A DNA stretch of 64,000 bases from an uncultured Eubacteriales bacterium. GTDB lineage: Bacteria > Bacillota > Clostridia > Christensenellales > Aristaeellaceae. Location: contig CADBKQ010000005.1 of assembly GCA_902795275.1 (NCBI GenBank), positions 1-64,000 on the forward strand. Reading direction: 5' to 3'. Positions 21,537-29,907 of this stretch are shown here, in pieces. Each line of letters begins with the position of its first letter. The first letter of the stretch is position 1. The position numbers and the translations under genes were made by a program. The notes under the pieces are model-generated. The model was not told where the DNA came from and made no database searches. It saw only the letters and a program-made list of their open reading frames with translations.

Positions 21537-21953
21537 ATGCTGCGCAGCGGAAAAGTGGTCGCCGCGGAAAACGGCGTGCTGGAAGTATGTTTTGAGCGGC
21601 CCGAGGCCTGCGCCCATTGCGGGCAGTGCGCTGGGCAGAAGAAAGAAACGCTGGTGAAGGTTCCCGGCGACGCGCCGGTGGGCCGGTGGATCGACGTGGA
21701 TATGCCGGAGGGCCAGGTGCTGAAAGCCTCCATGCTGGCGTATGTGATGCCGCTGCTGATGCTGCTGGGCGGGCTGGCCCTGGGCAGCGTGATCTTTGAA
21801 AACGATCTTTTGAAAGCGCTCACCGGCATCGTGTGCATGGGCGTCAGCTGGCTCATCCTGCGGTGGGTGGAAAAGCGGATGAAAGAAAAATCCGTCTGGC
21901 AGCCCAAAGTGGTGAACGTGTACGGCGAGGAAGAAACGCCGCTGTTCAGGTAA
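21537..21953 (+). CDS. RseC/MucC-like positive regulator of sigma E or Rnf-associated protein
   Basis: The 138-residue protein matches the RseC/MucC family. It has a cysteine-rich N-terminal part (Cys18, Cys25, Cys28 and Cys31 in the ACAHCGQC segment), two membrane helices (about residues 65-85 and 90-108), and a basic tail (RWVEKRMKEK). In proteobacteria this family affects sigma-E signalling and SoxR reduction; in Clostridia it occurs with electron-transport genes. AAGGAGG lies 12 bases before the ATG, a long spacing. A TATACT at 21493-21498 could be its -10 box. It is alone on this strand. The cysteines suggest iron-sulfur or redox chemistry; the role here is unknown. Confidence 0.82.
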   Translation: MLRSGKVVAAENGVLEVCFERPEACAHCGQCAGQKKETLVKVPGDAPVGRWIDVDMPEGQVLKASMLAYVMPLLMLLGGLALGSVIFENDLLKALTGIVCMGVSWLILRWVEKRMKEKSVWQPKVVNVYGEEETPLFR

Positions 21954-21967
21954 AAAACGATAAGAAC

Positions 21968-22000
21968 AAAAAACCCGCCGGAGCTTTTCGCCCCGGCGGG
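21968..22000 (-). terminator. terminator of hsp20 (also reads for the RseC-like gene)
   Basis: CCCGCCGG (21974-21981) pairs with CCGGCGGG (21993-22000). Six A residues on the left form a T-tract for the minus strand, and a T-rich stretch follows on the right, so it can serve both convergent genes. Confidence 0.85.
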
Positions 22001-22016
22001 TTCGCTGGTTTTTGGT

Positions 22017-22478
22017 TTAACCTTCGATCAGAATCTGTTTCTTTTCGGGCACCTTCTTGGCTTCCTTCTTGGGGATGGTCAAGCTCAGCACGCCGTTTTC
22101 ATACTTCGCCTTGATGTCCTCTTCGGTGATGCTACCGCCCACGTAGAAGCTGCGCTGCATGGCGCCGGAATAGCGCTCCTGCCGCAGCACTTTGCCCTTC
22201 TGGTTCTTCTCCTCTTTCTCCAGGCTCTTTTCGGTGGAGATGGTCAGGTAGCCGCTGTTCAGCTCCAGCTTGATTTCTTCCTTCTTGAAGCCGGGCAGTT
22301 CCACGTCCAGCTCGTAGGCTTCGTCGGTTTCCTTCACGTCGGTCTTCATCATGCGGGCCGCGTTCTTGCCATACAGGGCGCGGTCAGGCTGCGGGAAGCC
22401 GCGGAAGAAAGCGCGGTCAAAATCATCAAAAACGTCCATCAAGTTTTCACCAAACACGGTAGGAAGATACGTACTCAT
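22017..22478 (-). CDS. Hsp20/alpha-crystallin small heat-shock protein
   Basis: The 153-residue chaperone holds unfolding proteins in the cytoplasm. It has an N-terminal phenylalanine-rich region (FDDFDRAFFRGFPQ), an alpha-crystallin domain (about residues 43-145) with ELDVELPGFKKEEIKLEL and the GVLSLTIPK signature, and a C-terminal tail with the oligomerisation motif ILIEG. Length is typical. GGAGG precedes the ATG. Its promoter overlaps a CtsR operator, so expression should rise on heat shock or proteotoxic stress. Confidence 0.96.
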   Translation of the reverse strand: MSTYLPTVFGENLMDVFDDFDRAFFRGFPQPDRALYGKNAARMMKTDVKETDEAYELDVELPGFKKEEIKLELNSGYLTISTEKSLEKEEKNQKGKVLRQERYSGAMQRSFYVGGSITEEDIKAKYENGVLSLTIPKKEAKKVPEKKQILIEG

Positions 22479-22619
22479 AAGTCAAACCTCCATTTTTAAT
22501 GGCCCTGCGGCTTCGGATCGCTCCGGCCCATCGGGCGGTTCATTGTTATTGTTCCCGGCTTTCGCCGTCCCGATTCGGGGGAGGGCTTCTTTCGTCCCCT
22601 TTCCCTGTTCGGTGATTAT

Positions 22620-22649
22620 AGTATACTATAATAGTCAAAGATAGTCAAA
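22620..22649 (-). promoter_or_regulatory. hsp20 promoter with overlapping CtsR operator
   Basis: Minus-strand TTGACT (22648-22643) and TATACT (22625-22620) are 17 bases apart. On the plus strand AGTCAAA-GAT-AGTCAAA (22633-22649) is an exact match to the CtsR direct-repeat consensus RGTCAAA-NAN-RGTCAAA and covers the -35 region. Confidence 0.87.
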
Positions 22650-22668
22650 TTACAATTTGCCTTTGAAG

Positions 22669-22685
22669 TTTGATTTTCTTTGACC
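22669..22685 (-). promoter_or_regulatory. second, imperfect CtsR-type site
   Basis: Reading the minus strand, GGTCAAA-GAA-AATCAAA fits the CtsR consensus with one mismatch in the second heptad. It lies 20 bases upstream of the primary operator and in opposite orientation to it. Confidence 0.5.
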
Positions 22686-22810
22686 TTTAACGGTTTCTCT
22701 GCTTTTTTCTCGCTGTTTTGCATGATTTCAAAATTTTTTGGGGTTTTTCTTGCTTTTTTGTAATTGGTCAGTCGAAGATGAAAGAATGATTTATGTTGCT
22801 AACTAACCTT

Positions 22811-22836
22811 AAGCCTTCCCCTTGAGGGGAAGGCTT
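22811..22836. repeat. perfect hairpin AAGCCTTCCCC/GGGGAAGGCTT
   Basis: An 11-base perfect inverted repeat with a TTGA loop, followed by TTTTGG, lies between the divergent promoters of hsp20 and the ABC exporter. There is no gene for it to terminate on the plus strand. It may be a remnant terminator or a short palindromic repeat. The rest of 22479-22965 contains the two promoter regions only. Confidence 0.6.
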
Positions 22837-22884
22837 TTGGCTGATTTCCTTAATTGTTCGCAATAGAATATTTCCCTTTCCCCC

Positions 22885-22913
22885 TTGCGGGAAAACAGAT
22901 CACCCTCTATAAT
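22885..22913 (+). promoter_or_regulatory. promoter of the ABC exporter operon
   Basis: TTGCGG (22885-22890) and a perfect TATAAT (22908-22913) are 17 bases apart, 53 bases before the first ABC gene. Confidence 0.75.
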
Positions 22914-22965
22914 GGAAGCGTTTCTGCTTTTGTTTTTACTGAATCAAGCGGAGGAATATGGTTCC

Positions 22966-24747
22966 ATGATATTCGGGAAGCACATCAACCGGTATTACCT
23001 CAAGTACGGCATTTTTCTTTTGATCGGCGTTCTGACGCTGGCGGCGGTGGACTACCTGCAATTGATCATCCCCAGCCTGTACCAGATGACGGTGAACGGC
23101 ATCAACCAGGGATTCGTGATGGTGAACGGGGAACGGGTCGCTTTTGACATGCCCTTCCTGCTGGACAAAATCTGCATGCCCATGGTGGCGGTGATCCTGT
23201 CGCTGGTGTTCGGGCGGTTTTTGTGGCGCATCTGCTTTTTTGAGGCCGCTATCCGGGTGGAAACCGACCTGCGCAACGCCATGTTCGATAACGCCCGGTT
23301 CCTGAGCCGGGAGTATTACCAGGTGAACAAAGTCGGCACGCTGATGAGCCTGTTTACCAACGACCTGGACACGGTGCAGGAGTGCTTCGGCTGGGGCATC
23401 TTAATGTTCTTTGACGCGCTGCTGCTGGGCGTGATGGCGGTCAGCAAAATGTGGAAAATGAGCTGGGCGCTGGCCCTGCTTTCCATGATTCCCATGGCGC
23501 TGCTGCTGGCAATCAGCTCGGTGGTGGGCCGCCGCATGATGCGGAAATGGGACGCCCGCCAGGCCGCTTTTTCTAAGCTCAGCGACTTTGCCCAGGAGAG
23601 CTTTTCCGGCATCGCGGTGGTGAAGGCGTTCGTGAAGGAAACCAAGGAATTGATGGCCTTCAAAAAGCTGAATATCGAGAACGAAAAAACCAACGTGGAG
23701 CACACCAAGGCGGCGGTGCTGCTGCGGATTCTGGTGACGCTGTTTGTGGAAAGCGTCATCTGCATCATCCTGGGCTACGGCGGCTATCTGGTGTACCGGG
23801 GCACGTTCAACGCGGGCCAGCTGGTGGAGTTCATCGGCTACTTTACCTCCGTGGTGTGGCCCATCATGGCGGTGTCGGAGCTGATCGACATGACCAGCCG
23901 GGGCAAGGCCAGCCTGGAGCGCATCGGCGAACTGCTGGACGCGGAACGGACGGTGAAGGACAGGCCTGGCGTGACCGACCTGAACAGCATCAAGGGGGAT
24001 ATTGAATTCCGGCATCTGACCTTCCGCTATCCAGACGGCGAGTTCGACGCGCTGCAGGACGTGTCCTTTAATATTCAGGCGGGCCAGAACGTGGGCCTGG
24101 TGGGCAAGACCGGCAGCGGCAAGACCACGCTGGTGGATTTGATTCTGCGCATTTACAACGTGCCCGACGGCACGCTGTTCGTGGACGGGCATGACGTGAA
24201 CGACATTTCCATCCACTCCCTGCGGGCGGGCTGCGCCTACGTGCCCCAGGACAACTTCCTGTTCTCCGACACCATCGAACACAACATCGCTTTCGGCGTG
24301 GACGAGGAGAACCGGGACGCGGTGATGGAGGCCGCGAAGCTCTCCGACGTGCATGACAACATCGCCGAGTTCCAGCAGGGTTACGACACCATTTTGGGCG
24401 AGCGGGGCGTGACCGTCAGCGGCGGGCAGAAGCAGCGCATTTCCATCGCCCGGGCCTTGATGAAGGACGCGCCCATCCTGATTTTAGACGACTCCGTGTC
24501 CGCCGTGGACACTAAGACCGAAAAGAACATCCTGGAAAACCTGAAAACCACCCGGCAGGGCAAGACCACCATCCTGATCGCCCATCGCATTTCCACCATC
24601 GAGCGGATGGATTTGATCCTGTTCATCGACGACGGCAGGCTGGCCGCGGCGGGGAAGCACGAAGAACTGCTGGCCTCCTGCCCCGAATACAAAAAGATGG
24701 TGGAGCTGCAAAAGTTGGAAGAGGAAGGAGGGAACGGCCTTGACTGA
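22966..24747 (+). CDS. ABC exporter subunit 1 (degenerate catalytic site)
   Basis: The 593-residue half-transporter has six membrane helices in the first 320 residues and a nucleotide-binding domain with Walker A GKTGSGKTT, signature VSGGQKQR and Walker B ILILDD. The residue after the Walker B aspartate is Asp509 instead of the catalytic Glu, the hallmark of the degenerate site in heterodimeric exporters such as LmrCD or TM287/288. GGAGGA lies ten bases before the ATG at 22966. An open frame continues 27 codons upstream but overlaps the promoter. The stop overlaps the start of subunit 2. It probably exports a drug, lipid or peptide; the substrate is unknown. Confidence 0.93.
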   Translation: MIFGKHINRYYLKYGIFLLIGVLTLAAVDYLQLIIPSLYQMTVNGINQGFVMVNGERVAFDMPFLLDKICMPMVAVILSLVFGRFLWRICFFEAAIRVETDLRNAMFDNARFLSREYYQVNKVGTLMSLFTNDLDTVQECFGWGILMFFDALLLGVMAVSKMWKMSWALALLSMIPMALLLAISSVVGRRMMRKWDARQAAFSKLSDFAQESFSGIAVVKAFVKETKELMAFKKLNIENEKTNVEHTKAAVLLRILVTLFVESVICIILGYGGYLVYRGTFNAGQLVEFIGYFTSVVWPIMAVSELIDMTSRGKASLERIGELLDAERTVKDRPGVTDLNSIKGDIEFRHLTFRYPDGEFDALQDVSFNIQAGQNVGLVGKTGSGKTTLVDLILRIYNVPDGTLFVDGHDVNDISIHSLRAGCAYVPQDNFLFSDTIEHNIAFGVDEENRDAVMEAAKLSDVHDNIAEFQQGYDTILGERGVTVSGGQKQRISIARALMKDAPILILDDSVSAVDTKTEKNILENLKTTRQGKTTILIAHRISTIERMDLILFIDDGRLAAAGKHEELLASCPEYKKMVELQKLEEEGGNGLD

Positions 24748-26635
24748 GTATTTGCCCATCCTGATCGTGGGCGCGATCATCGGGGTGTTCGCCATCATCT
24801 TCACCATGGCCTACGCGCTGGAAAAGAACAAAAAAGAATCCATGGGCTTTGACCGCCACATGGACGACAGGAAAATCATCAAACGCCTGCTGGCCTACGC
24901 CAAGCCCTACAAGAAAGAATTTGCCCTGGTGTTCGTGGTGATGCTGCTGTCCATCGGCTATGACTTGGTTTCTCCGCTGCTGGTGGGCCACATCGAGGAA
25001 ACGGTGAAGGGGCAGTTTGAACTGTCCTACCTGTTTTCCGTGGTGGCGGTGTACGCGGGCATCCTGGTGGTCAGCATGGTGTGCACCTACGCCCAGGCCA
25101 TGATCCTGCAAAAGACGGGGCAGAAAATCCTCTCCGCCATCCGGCAGGACGTGTTTACCCACATCGAATCCCTGTCCCAGGAGCAGCTCAACAACATGCC
25201 CGTGGGCAAGCTGGTCACCCGTGTCAGCAACGATCCCAACGCCATTTCCTTCATGTTCACCAACATCCTGGTGACGCTGGCGAAAAATACCATGGTGATC
25301 TTCGGCGTGTTAGGGGCCATGCTGGTGCTGAACTACGCGCTGACGTTGATGGTGCTTTGCTTCGTGCCCTTCGTGGTGCTGTTCACGGTGATCTTCCGCA
25401 AGTTTTCCCGCAAGGTACACCGGAAGGTCAACGACGCCACCACCGACATCAACACCTATCTTTCGGAAAACCTGTCGGGCATCAAAATCACCCAGATCTT
25501 CAACCGGGAAGACCGGAAGATGGCGGACTTCCTGGTGAAGAGCAGAAACCTCCGCAACGCCAAGCGCGCCCGGATGATGGTGTTCGGCATCTTCCGCCCG
25601 CTGGTGTACATGCTCTATATCTCCTCGGTCATGTGCCTCTTGTACCTGGGCGGCAGGGGCTACATTCAGGACACCCTGTTCCTGGGACAGCGCATCACCT
25701 CCGGCATCCTGGTGTCCTTCTATATGTATATCTCCCGCTTCTTCAACCCCATCCAGGCCCTGGCGGAGCAGTTTGACCAGCTCCAGCGCTCCTTCGCCGC
25801 CGCCGAAAAAATCTTCACCATCATGGACATGGTTCCCGAAATCGTGGACAGCCCGGACGCGGTGGAGCTGGACGAAATTCGCGGCGAGATCGAGTTTAAG
25901 GACGTGTGGTTCTCCTACAAACCCGACGAATGGGTGCTCAAGGGCGTGTCCTTCCACATCCTGCCCCGGCAGACCGTAGCCTTTGTGGGCGCGACCGGCA
26001 GCGGCAAGACAACGATTCTTTCTTTGATCTGCCGCAACTATGACATTCAGAAGGGCCAAATCCTCATCGACGGGCGCGATATTAAAACCATCAAAATCGC
26101 TTCCCTGAGAAAGCACTTCGGCCAGATGCTCCAGGACGTTTTTCTGTTCTCCGGCGACATCCGCAGCAACATCCTGCTGCGGGAAGAAGGCATATCCGAT
26201 GCGGAGGTCATGGCGGCCTGCAAATACGTGAACGCTGATTCCTTCATCTGCAAGCTGGAAAAGGGCCTGGACGAGCCCGTGCGCGAGCGGGGCAACAACT
26301 TCTCCGCCGGGCAGCGGCAGCTTTTGTCCTTCGCCCGCACCATCATCCATAAGCCCTCGGTCATCATCCTGGACGAAGCCACCGCCAACATCGACACGGA
26401 AACCGAACTGCTGATTCAGGACTCTTTGGAAAAGATCAAGTCCATCGGCACCATGCTCATCGTGGCCCACCGCCTGTCCACCATCCAGCACGCGGACAAC
26501 ATCATCGTGCTGTCGAACGGCGTCATTCAGGAGCAGGGCAGCCACCAGGAACTGCTGCATAAGCGCGGGCAGTATTACCAGCTCTACACCCTGCAATTCA
26601 CCAAGCAGCAATTGCTGAAAGGGGAAAGCGCATAG
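24740..26635 (+). CDS. ABC exporter subunit 2 (catalytically competent)
   Basis: The 631-residue partner has a longer N-terminal region with one extra hydrophobic helix (residues 3-27) before the six-helix membrane domain. Its nucleotide-binding domain has Walker A GATGSGKTT, Walker B VIILDEA with the catalytic Glu, and the modified signature FSAGQRQL. Together with subunit 1 it forms one good and one degenerate ATP site. Translation starts at TTG 24740 inside the last codons of subunit 1 (eight-base overlap) behind GAAGGAGGG, so expression is coupled. Confidence 0.93.
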   Translation: MTEYLPILIVGAIIGVFAIIFTMAYALEKNKKESMGFDRHMDDRKIIKRLLAYAKPYKKEFALVFVVMLLSIGYDLVSPLLVGHIEETVKGQFELSYLFSVVAVYAGILVVSMVCTYAQAMILQKTGQKILSAIRQDVFTHIESLSQEQLNNMPVGKLVTRVSNDPNAISFMFTNILVTLAKNTMVIFGVLGAMLVLNYALTLMVLCFVPFVVLFTVIFRKFSRKVHRKVNDATTDINTYLSENLSGIKITQIFNREDRKMADFLVKSRNLRNAKRARMMVFGIFRPLVYMLYISSVMCLLYLGGRGYIQDTLFLGQRITSGILVSFYMYISRFFNPIQALAEQFDQLQRSFAAAEKIFTIMDMVPEIVDSPDAVELDEIRGEIEFKDVWFSYKPDEWVLKGVSFHILPRQTVAFVGATGSGKTTILSLICRNYDIQKGQILIDGRDIKTIKIASLRKHFGQMLQDVFLFSGDIRSNILLREEGISDAEVMAACKYVNADSFICKLEKGLDEPVRERGNNFSAGQRQLLSFARTIIHKPSVIILDEATANIDTETELLIQDSLEKIKSIGTMLIVAHRLSTIQHADNIIVLSNGVIQEQGSHQELLHKRGQYYQLYTLQFTKQQLLKGESA

Positions 26636-26725
26636 AGCGGAATCGTTACAAATGGTTTACAAATGCCACGCAGGAAAAACGCCCGCTGCCGGCGAATATC
26701 TTATTGTTCGGAAGGAGGCGGTAAC

Positions 26726-27115
26726 GTGCGGAAACGCATCAAACTGTTTTATGTGGTCGTGATCGCCTTTGTGATCGTCGCCGGCGGACTGATGACGATG
26801 AACCGCCTGGATCAGGAAATCGCCGTACTGGAGGATACGGCCAGGGAAACCCGACTGAGGCAGCTGGCATTGGAAACCGAAAACGGCAATATGAAGCAGG
26901 AAATCGCCGTGAAGGACACGGAAAGCTATATCCGCAAGATGGCGCGAAAGAACAACCGGTTCCTCATGCCGGGGGAAACCCGCTTTGTGGTGGTGAACCC
27001 GGAAGCCCTGTACGCGCCGGGCGAAATGCCGGGCCAGGAAATCGAGCTGGAAACGGAAACGGCTGAAGAAACCGACACCGAAGCGGAACCTGTACAGGAG
27101 GATACGGAAGGATGA
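26726..27115 (+). CDS. septum formation initiator (DivIC/FtsL/FtsB-like)
   Basis: The 129-residue bitopic protein has a short basic N terminus, one membrane helix (about residues 8-25) and an extracellular coiled coil (LDQEIAVLEDTARETRLRQL), then the SYIRKMARKNNRFLMPGE segment typical of DivIC/FtsB. The tail is Glu/Thr-rich and acidic. It would join the divisome and link FtsQ-type proteins to septal peptidoglycan synthesis. I chose GTG 26726 because AAGGAGG lies seven bases upstream; an in-frame ATG 21 codons earlier overlaps that site. Its stop overlaps the ppx start (ATGA), a common pairing in Clostridia. Confidence 0.87.
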   Translation: MRKRIKLFYVVVIAFVIVAGGLMTMNRLDQEIAVLEDTARETRLRQLALETENGNMKQEIAVKDTESYIRKMARKNNRFLMPGETRFVVVNPEALYAPGEMPGQEIELETETAEETDTEAEPVQEDTEG

Positions 27116-28026
27116 AACGCGCCGCAATAGCCATCGGATCGAACTCCACCCGGATGCTTGCCGCCGAAACAACGGGCGGCGCGCTGCGCAACCCAATCAG
27201 AGGCCGCGAAGAAACGCGGCTTTTTTTAGGTCTGGACGAAGCGGGCAATATCTCTCCCGAAAAGCTGGAGGACACGGCCCAGGCGGTGAAGCGGCTGTAC
27301 CTGAACGCGCTGGCTTACGGCGCGGAAACGGTGGATCTGTTCGCCACCAGCGCCATCCGCGACGCCGGGAACAGCGCGGATTTCGCCTCGCGCATCCGGG
27401 AACTGACGGGGCTGGAACTGCGAATTATCTCCGGCGAGGAAGAAGCCCGGCTGGCCTTCGCGGCGGTGTCGGAAGGAAAGCGGCGGCTGGTGATGGACAT
27501 CGGCGGCGGCTCCACGGAATGGACGGTCGGCGAAAACAACCGGGCGGAATGGGCGGTCAGCATGCAGCTGGGCGCGTCGCGGCTGCTGAAAATGCAGCCG
27601 ATGAAAAGCCCGGAGGACGCGGAAAAAGCGAGAAAAATCTGCCATGAAATCATGGCCCCTTACGCGGAGCGGCTTGCGGAAATCCCGTCCGCTCCCGCCA
27701 TGATCGGGCTGGGCGGCACCTGCACCACCGCCGCGGCCATCACCATGGGCCGGGAAGCGCATGGGGAAGCGGTGGAAGGAAGGATCGTGACGCGGCAAAC
27801 CGCCATGGAGCAACTCGCGCAGCTATCTTCCATGACGCTGGAGGAGCGCATGCGCGTGCCCGGCCTGCCGCCCGCCAGAGCGCAGCATTATCCCCACGGC
27901 CTGTGTATCCTGATCACCGCCATGGAACTGTGTGGGTTTGATGAAATTACAATATCTGGAAAAATTAATTTGGACGGTTATTTGACGATGATCGGCAAGG
28001 AGGATGGAACATGGCGAAAGAACTGA
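27112..28026 (+). CDS. Ppx/GppA-family phosphatase
   Basis: The 304-residue protein has the ASKHA fold motifs of exopolyphosphatase/pppGpp phosphatase: AIAIGSNSTRM (phosphate 1), the ATSAIRDAGN segment, IISGEEEARLAF with catalytic glutamate, VMDIGGGSTEW (phosphate 2) and GLGGTCTT (adenosine-like loop). It covers the two N-terminal domains only and lacks the C-terminal HD-like extension of E. coli Ppx, as is usual in Firmicutes. Substrates could be polyphosphate or pppGpp. It is coupled to the DivIC-like gene (ATGA overlap) and overlaps the pepF start by 16 bases. Confidence 0.93.
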   Translation: MKRAAIAIGSNSTRMLAAETTGGALRNPIRGREETRLFLGLDEAGNISPEKLEDTAQAVKRLYLNALAYGAETVDLFATSAIRDAGNSADFASRIRELTGLELRIISGEEEARLAFAAVSEGKRRLVMDIGGGSTEWTVGENNRAEWAVSMQLGASRLLKMQPMKSPEDAEKARKICHEIMAPYAERLAEIPSAPAMIGLGGTCTTAAAITMGREAHGEAVEGRIVTRQTAMEQLAQLSSMTLEERMRVPGLPPARAQHYPHGLCILITAMELCGFDEITISGKINLDGYLTMIGKEDGTWRKN

Positions 28027-29798
28027 AAAACAGACAGGACATGGACCCCCGCTGGCAGTGGCGGCTGGACCACATTTTTGCCACCGAAGAAGCCTATGAG
28101 CAGGCGTATGCCAAGGCGCAGAAAGACATTGAAAAGATGGCGTCCTGGCAGGGACGGGTCAGCGAGAATCCCCGGCAGGCCATTCTGGACGCGGACGCCT
28201 TGGCCCTGCAATTGGACCATTTAGCCGCTTACGCCCTCATGCACAAGGACGAGGACAGCGGTGACCCCGCGCGCCAGGCCCGGGCGGCGAAGTTCCAATC
28301 CCTGGCCGTGAAAGCGGACGCGGCCACGTCCTTCCTCAGCCCGGAACTGCTGGCCCTGCCGGAAACAGAATTGCAGGCCATGGCGAAGGATCCGTCGTTC
28401 GCGGATTACAGCGAATCCATCCGACTGCTGCTGCTGCAAAAACCCCACACCCTTCCCGCCGAACAGGAAAAGCTGCTGGCGGAGGCGGGCGACGTGATGG
28501 ACGTTCCCCACGATGTATTTTCCATGTTCAACGACGTGGATCTGCCCCTGCCCGCGGTGACGGATGAAAGCGGCGAAAAAGTTCAATTGACCCACGGCAA
28601 TTACGGCCCCCTCATCCGCAGCCAGAAGCGGGAAGTGCGCAGGGAAGCCTTTGAGGGAATGATGGGTACCTTTGAGCGCTTTGGCTCCACCATGACCGCC
28701 ATGTACGCGGGCGCGGTGAAGCGGGCCGCTTTCATGGCGAAAGCCCGGCATTACGATTCCGCGCGCCAGGCGGTGCTGGCTCCGCTGGAAATCCCCGAGA
28801 GCGTGTATGACAACCTGCTTTCCGCCGTGGAGGACGCCCTGCCCGCGCTGACGGAATACATGAACATTCGCAAAAAGAAGCTGGGCGTGGACACCCTGCG
28901 CCTGTATGACCTCTATGTGCCCATGATCGGCGATTACGATATGAAGCTCACCTTCCCCGAAGCCTTCGATCTGGTCTGCGAAGGGCTGGCTCCCCTGGGC
29001 GAGGAATACATCGCCGAGCTGCGGAAGGGCTACGCGGGCGGCTGGATGGACGTGTATGAAAACAAGAACAAGCGCAGCGGCGCGTATTCCTGGGGCTGCT
29101 ACGGCGTGCATCCCTTCGTGCTGCTGAACCACACCGACGACCTGCTGGGCGCCATGACCATCGCCCACGAGCTGGGCCACAGCATGCACACCTATTACAG
29201 CAACGCGGCCCAGCCCTTTGTGAAGTCCAATTATTCCCTGTTCGTGGCGGAGGTGGCCTCCACCTGCAACGAAGTGCTGCTCATGCGCCACCTGATGAAG
29301 AAGCACGCGGACGACCCCAAAGCCGCCGCGTTCCTGTGCAACCAGCTGTTGGAGGAATTCCGCACCACCGTGTTCCGCCAGACCATGTTTGCCGCCTTTG
29401 AGAAGGAAGCTCATGCCATGTACGAACGCGGCGAAGCGCTGACGAAGGAATCCCTGAGCAGCATGTATTACGATCTCAACAAAAAGTATTACGGTGGTGG
29501 ATGCGAGGTCGATCCGCTGATCGCCAGCGAATGGATGCGCATTCCCCACTTCTACCGCAATTTCTACGTGTACCAGTACGCCACCGGCTTCTCCGCCGCC
29601 GTCGCCATCGCCACCCGTATTCTCAACGAGGGCGAGCCCGCCGTGAAGGACTACAAAAAGTTTCTCTCCGCCGGATGCTCCGTTCCGCCCATCGAAGCCC
29701 TGCGCTATGCTGGCGTGGACATGGAAATGCCCGACGCGGTGAAGAACGCCATGCAGGTGTTCGCCCAGACGGTGGAGGATTTGAAGAAACTGGTTTGA
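28011..29798 (+). CDS. pepF: oligoendopeptidase F (M3 family)
   Basis: The 595-residue cytoplasmic zinc peptidase cleaves short peptides. The HELGHS zinc motif is visible in MTIAHELGHSMHTYY, the third ligand Glu in the following FVAEVASTCNE. The N-terminal helical lid domain (about residues 1-200) and the C-terminal YQYATGFSAAVAIA motif are typical of PepF. AAGGAGGA lies six bases before the ATG, inside the end of ppx. A palindromic parS-type site with a T-run follows the stop and probably acts as terminator. Confidence 0.96.
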   Translation: MAKELKNRQDMDPRWQWRLDHIFATEEAYEQAYAKAQKDIEKMASWQGRVSENPRQAILDADALALQLDHLAAYALMHKDEDSGDPARQARAAKFQSLAVKADAATSFLSPELLALPETELQAMAKDPSFADYSESIRLLLLQKPHTLPAEQEKLLAEAGDVMDVPHDVFSMFNDVDLPLPAVTDESGEKVQLTHGNYGPLIRSQKREVRREAFEGMMGTFERFGSTMTAMYAGAVKRAAFMAKARHYDSARQAVLAPLEIPESVYDNLLSAVEDALPALTEYMNIRKKKLGVDTLRLYDLYVPMIGDYDMKLTFPEAFDLVCEGLAPLGEEYIAELRKGYAGGWMDVYENKNKRSGAYSWGCYGVHPFVLLNHTDDLLGAMTIAHELGHSMHTYYSNAAQPFVKSNYSLFVAEVASTCNEVLLMRHLMKKHADDPKAAAFLCNQLLEEFRTTVFRQTMFAAFEKEAHAMYERGEALTKESLSSMYYDLNKKYYGGGCEVDPLIASEWMRIPHFYRNFYVYQYATGFSAAVAIATRILNEGEPAVKDYKKFLSAGCSVPPIEALRYAGVDMEMPDAVKNAMQVFAQTVEDLKKLV

Positions 29799-29825
29799 TT
29801 GATTCATAGACAAGACGCCGCGGAA

Positions 29826-29841
29826 TGTTTCACGTGAAACA
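29826..29841. other. parS-type site 1, also terminator-like
   Basis: TGTTTCACGTGAAACA is the 16-base parS consensus bound by ParB/Spo0J. The palindrome extends to CGGAATG on the left and CATTCCG on the right and is followed by seven T residues, so the same sequence can also form an intrinsic terminator for pepF. Two further sites lie at 34696 and 35597. Confidence 0.88.
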
Positions 29842-29907
29842 TTCCGTTTTTTTGATTGACATTCCCTTGCGGATGTGGCAAACTGATTCAGGCAGGGAGG
29901 GAAGCTT

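Noticed and set aside
22479..22650. CIRCE element (HrcA operator) upstream of hsp20.
   Set aside because: No TTAGCACTC-N9-GAGTGCTAA palindrome is present; only the CtsR-type repeat was found.
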